In this document: piece by piece, positions 61,469 through 64,000 of the stretch
Layout of the letters: every line of letters begins with the position of its first letter
Position numbering within the stretch: the stretch's first letter is position 1
Assembly (NCBI RefSeq): GCF_029029525.1
Contig: NZ_JAKJSC010000002.1
Span: forward strand, 558,001 to 622,000
Length of the DNA stretch: 64,000 nt
Direction of reading: 5' to 3'
Source of the DNA: Labilibaculum sp. DW002
Lineage (GTDB): Bacteria > Bacteroidota > Bacteroidia > Bacteroidales > Marinifilaceae
Translations under genes and position numbers: made by a program
Notes under the pieces: model-generated
Seen by the model: only the letters and a program-made list of their open reading frames with translations
Databases searched by the model: none
What the model was told of the DNA's origin: nothing

Positions 61469-61736
61469 ATTGCTATCGTGTAAACAAAAAGCATTTCCCA
61501 TTTATAATTTGAGCTTTGTAGAAAGGATAAAATTGAAAGTTGGAACGACTTTTATTTTTACTACACAGTGGTTTACGTTTTTCTTGCTGCTGCAATAAGA
61601 AGAATGATTTTCTTATTGATACAAAGATAGAAATCAGGTCGAAATCATGATGGATGCCAATTTATTTCCGTAAATTGAAAAGGAGGAGTTGGATTTGTGG
61701 GCTGTAGCAGTTTTTTACCTTTAAAATACTTGACCT

Positions 61737-63551
61737 ATGGGAATGACATTAATCGAAAAGATTTTAGCAAATCACTCAAAAGAAAGTCGCGTAAAACCGA
61801 GCGAAATTGTCGATATCGAAATTGATATTCGCGCTGCGCGAGATTTTGGAGGTGCTAATGTGGTGAAAAATATTCAGGATCATAATCTGCGAATTGCCGA
61901 TCCTCAAAAAACCTTTTTTACTTTCGATTGCAACCCAACCGGATCGGATCAAAAATATGCTGTAAATCAGCAAATATGCCGATTGTTCGCTAGAGATAAT
62001 GGCGTAAAGGTTTTCGATATCAATACGGGAATAGGAACTCACACTTTAATTGAAAAAGGACTTGCTTACTCGGGAATTACCGCAGTAACAACCGATTCGC
62101 ATGCTAATATTTTAGGTGCAGTTGGTGCTTTTGGTCAAGGAATGGGAGATAAGGATATTGCTGCTGCAATTCACAATGGAAAAGTATGGTTTAAGGTTCC
62201 TAAATCCGTAAAGATAAATTTGAATGGAAAACGCCCCGAGGGAATTTATGCCAAGGATATTGTATTGGGCCTACTGAAACGCTTTGGTGCGAATACCCTG
62301 TTAGGATATGCCGTCGAAATTTATGGTGATGAGGTAGATAAATTGACTTTAGATGAGCGAATTACCATTTCATCTATGGCAACAGAAATGGGCTGTATTA
62401 TCATTTTCTTTACGCCTAATGAAGCCATAATGGAATATTCTCAGTTTCGCAATGGGAAAAAACTAGAAATCGTAAGAGCTGATCATGATGCGGAATATGA
62501 GCAGTTGTATGAATTGAATATAGAAGCCTTTGTACCTCGTGTAGCATTACCAGGCGAACCGCACAATACAGTTCCTGTAAAGGAAGTCAAAGGTGTGAAA
62601 ATAGATTCTGCTTTTATCGGAAGTTGCACCAATGGGCGAATGGAAGATTTTCGAATTGTTGGAGAAATTCTGAAAGGAAAACAGGTTGCTCCTGATGTGG
62701 TTTTTAAAATAGTACCCGCTACCGATGAAATTTGGAATGAATGCTTAAAAGAAGGCTTAATAAACATCTTTAAAGAAGCTGGAGCAATGGTATCTAATGC
62801 AGGATGTGCGGGATGTGCAGCAGGACAGGTAGGTCAAAATGGAGAAGGCGAAATAAGCATTAGTTCTGGAAATAGAAATTTCCCTGGTAAGCAGGGAAAA
62901 GGTAAGGTTTATTTGGCTTCGCCAGCAACAGTTGCCGCTTCGGCAATTGCTGGTTGTATTGTTCCTCACGATGAGATTCCAGAAATTCCAATGACCTTTG
63001 GAGTGAGTGAGTCAAAACGAAAAATAGTTGAAACCGCGGTTTGTTTGGATTCCATAGAAATAGAAAAGCCAAAGCATATCGAAGGACGCGTGTGGTACAT
63101 TCCGATGGATAATATCGATACGGATATGATTTATCACAATCGGTATTTGTCTTTAACGGATGTTTCTGAAATGGGACAGTATACTTTCGATAATTTGGAG
63201 GCTTACGAAGATTTTGCCCAAAGAGCAAAATCTGGAGATATTGTAGTTGTGCATAAGAATTTTGGTAGTGGAAGTTCCAGACAGCAAGCAGTAGATTGTT
63301 TTAAAGCTTTAGGAATTCAAGCAATTGTTGCAGAATCGTATGGGGCTATTTATGAGCGAAATGCAATAAATGCTGCATTCCCAATTATGACCTGCGCAAC
63401 CATTGAAAAATTAAAATTAGCAGACGGAGATATTGTACAATTGAATCTCGAAACTGGTGAAATTATAAACACATCTAAAAAAATATCGGTGCAAGGAGAA
63501 CGATTTTCTGAAGTTCAGTTGGAGATTTACCAAAACGGTGGGCTTTTTTAA
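61737..63551 (+). CDS. Fused aconitase-superfamily hydro-lyase (LeuC-LeuD type in one chain)
   Basis: A 604-residue protein. Residues about 1-425 match the large subunit of 3-isopropylmalate dehydratase/homoaconitase, with a 4Fe-4S cluster held by C297 (GSCTNGR), C357 and C360 (GCAGCAAG), and the TTDSHANILGAVGAFGQGMGD region. Residues about 450-604 match the small swivelling subunit (DNIDTDMIYHNRYLS, FGSGSSRQQAVDCFKALG, AESYGAIYERNAIN). Most bacteria encode these as separate leuC and leuD genes. The substrate could be isopropylmalate, methylmalate or homocitrate. A second superfamily member starts 239 bp downstream. Confidence 0.9.
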   Translation: MGMTLIEKILANHSKESRVKPSEIVDIEIDIRAARDFGGANVVKNIQDHNLRIADPQKTFFTFDCNPTGSDQKYAVNQQICRLFARDNGVKVFDINTGIGTHTLIEKGLAYSGITAVTTDSHANILGAVGAFGQGMGDKDIAAAIHNGKVWFKVPKSVKINLNGKRPEGIYAKDIVLGLLKRFGANTLLGYAVEIYGDEVDKLTLDERITISSMATEMGCIIIFFTPNEAIMEYSQFRNGKKLEIVRADHDAEYEQLYELNIEAFVPRVALPGEPHNTVPVKEVKGVKIDSAFIGSCTNGRMEDFRIVGEILKGKQVAPDVVFKIVPATDEIWNECLKEGLINIFKEAGAMVSNAGCAGCAAGQVGQNGEGEISISSGNRNFPGKQGKGKVYLASPATVAASAIAGCIVPHDEIPEIPMTFGVSESKRKIVETAVCLDSIEIEKPKHIEGRVWYIPMDNIDTDMIYHNRYLSLTDVSEMGQYTFDNLEAYEDFAQRAKSGDIVVVHKNFGSGSSRQQAVDCFKALGIQAIVAESYGAIYERNAINAAFPIMTCATIEKLKLADGDIVQLNLETGEIINTSKKISVQGERFSEVQLEIYQNGGLF

Positions 63552-63555
63552 AGAT

Positions 63556-63772
63556 TTAACCGCAAAGGTAAACGAAGGACAACGCGAAGTCACACAAAGT
63601 ATAAAAAGAGAAAAATCGATAGCATTACTTTAGGTGATTTGGCAAAAAAAAAGGTGGACTATTTTACAATTTAACTGCGAAAGCAAAGAAGTATAACGTG
63701 AAGTCATATAATGTAGAAACTAAAAAAAACTTTGTGTGACTTTTTGGCTTACTTAGAGTTTCCTTTGTGCTT
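63556..63772. repeat. Short interspersed repeat: two direct copies and one inverted copy
   Basis: A motif of about 45 bp (TTAACCGCAAAGG...GTCACACAAAG) lies at 63556-63600. A diverged direct copy is at 63671-63712, and an inverted copy is at about 63729-63772 (ACTTTGTGTGACTT...CCTTTGTGC). Copies one and three could fold together. It occupies the gap between the two aconitase-type genes. Confidence 0.6.
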
Positions 63773-63790
63773 AAGAAATACATTACGATC

Positions 63791-64000
63791 ATGCAAAACC
63801 TAACTTTCGTTGAGAAAATATTCAGGGCAGAATGTGGTAGTATCGTTTTTAAAAGTCCTGATGTTGTGCTAACGCACGATAACACTGCCAGTATTAAAAA
63901 AACATTCCAGAAAATGGGCGGTGAAAAGGTGAAGAATCCAGATCAACTTTTGGTTGTTTTGGATCACAATGCACCGCCAACCAATGCAAAATTAGCAACC
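63791..64000 (+). CDS. Aconitase-superfamily (LeuC-like) large subunit, N-terminal fragment
   Basis: Seventy codons read open from ATG 63791 to the window edge. The N-terminus MQNLTFVEKIFRAE, then LTHDNTASIKKTFQKMGG and NPDQLLVVLDHNAPPTN, follow the start of 3-isopropylmalate dehydratase/homoaconitase large subunits, including the conserved HDN and LDH segments. It differs from the upstream fused protein, so it is a second superfamily member in tandem. The cluster cysteines and the substrate-binding part lie beyond the window. Confidence 0.82.
   Translation, partial: MQNLTFVEKIFRAECGSIVFKSPDVVLTHDNTASIKKTFQKMGGEKVKNPDQLLVVLDHNAPPTNAKLAT

Noticed and set aside
63664-63885. 73-codon minus-strand ORF
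   Set aside because: It overlaps the interspersed repeat and the start of a well-supported plus-strand gene.

Overview
The window looks like chromosomal DNA of a marine Bacteroidota, possibly of the Marinilabiliales/Marinifilaceae type. This is inferred from the AT-rich sequence, Bacteroidota-type -7 promoter boxes (TAnnTTTG), a type IX secretion cargo next to a PorV-like porin, many SpII lipoproteins, and gene content typical of polysaccharide-utilising Bacteroidota.

Region 1 (1-27055, all + strand) is a large polysaccharide-utilisation region. In order it holds an esterase/peptidase tail, a heparinase II/III-type lyase, a beta-helix protein, a GH141-like beta-helix protein with a PDZ domain, an S1 sulfatase, GH3, a CE1-like esterase, a second large heparinase II/III-type lyase, a GH88 unsaturated uronyl hydrolase, a sodium/solute symporter, a nucleoside-hydrolase-fold protein, a GH95-like protein, an FAD oxidoreductase, an SGNH protein whose motifs are in circularly permuted order, a sialate O-acetylesterase-like protein, a canonical SGNH protein, a ROK kinase and an MFS transporter. 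Lyases plus GH88 point to a uronic acid backbone, and the sulfatase and esterases to sulfate and acetyl groups. GH95/GH141/GH29 candidates point to fucose. No SusC/SusD pair is in the window.

Region 2 (27081-35549) is a fucose catabolic cluster. A divergent AraC regulator faces fucI, fucK, fucU, fucP, an aldolase and fucO. The aldolase is of the rhamnulose-1-phosphate (RhaD) type rather than FucA. The route is fucose to fuculose to fuculose-1-P to DHAP plus lactaldehyde to propanediol, so regions 1 and 2 together could release, import and ferment fucose.

Region 3 (35810-47760) holds a TPR histidine kinase, a LytTR response regulator, a 2490-residue repeat-rich T9SS cargo protein and porV. 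Two 8-bp direct repeats 21 bp apart lie upstream of the giant gene and fit a LytTR operator.

Region 4 (47760-56000) is housekeeping: five tRNAs (Tyr-Gly-Tyr-Gly-Ser in transcription order, minus strand), a TPR membrane protein, recF, a dciA-like gene, ndk, a DHH phosphoesterase, an RsmI-like methylase, a BASS-like membrane protein and a PhnP-like hydrolase.

Region 5 (56000-64000) has a small GH29 / beta-propeller hydrolase operon, a decayed stretch with two gene remnants, an MFS transporter, a fused LeuC-LeuD-type aconitase-superfamily enzyme, a short repeat element, and the start of a second aconitase-superfamily gene cut by the window edge.
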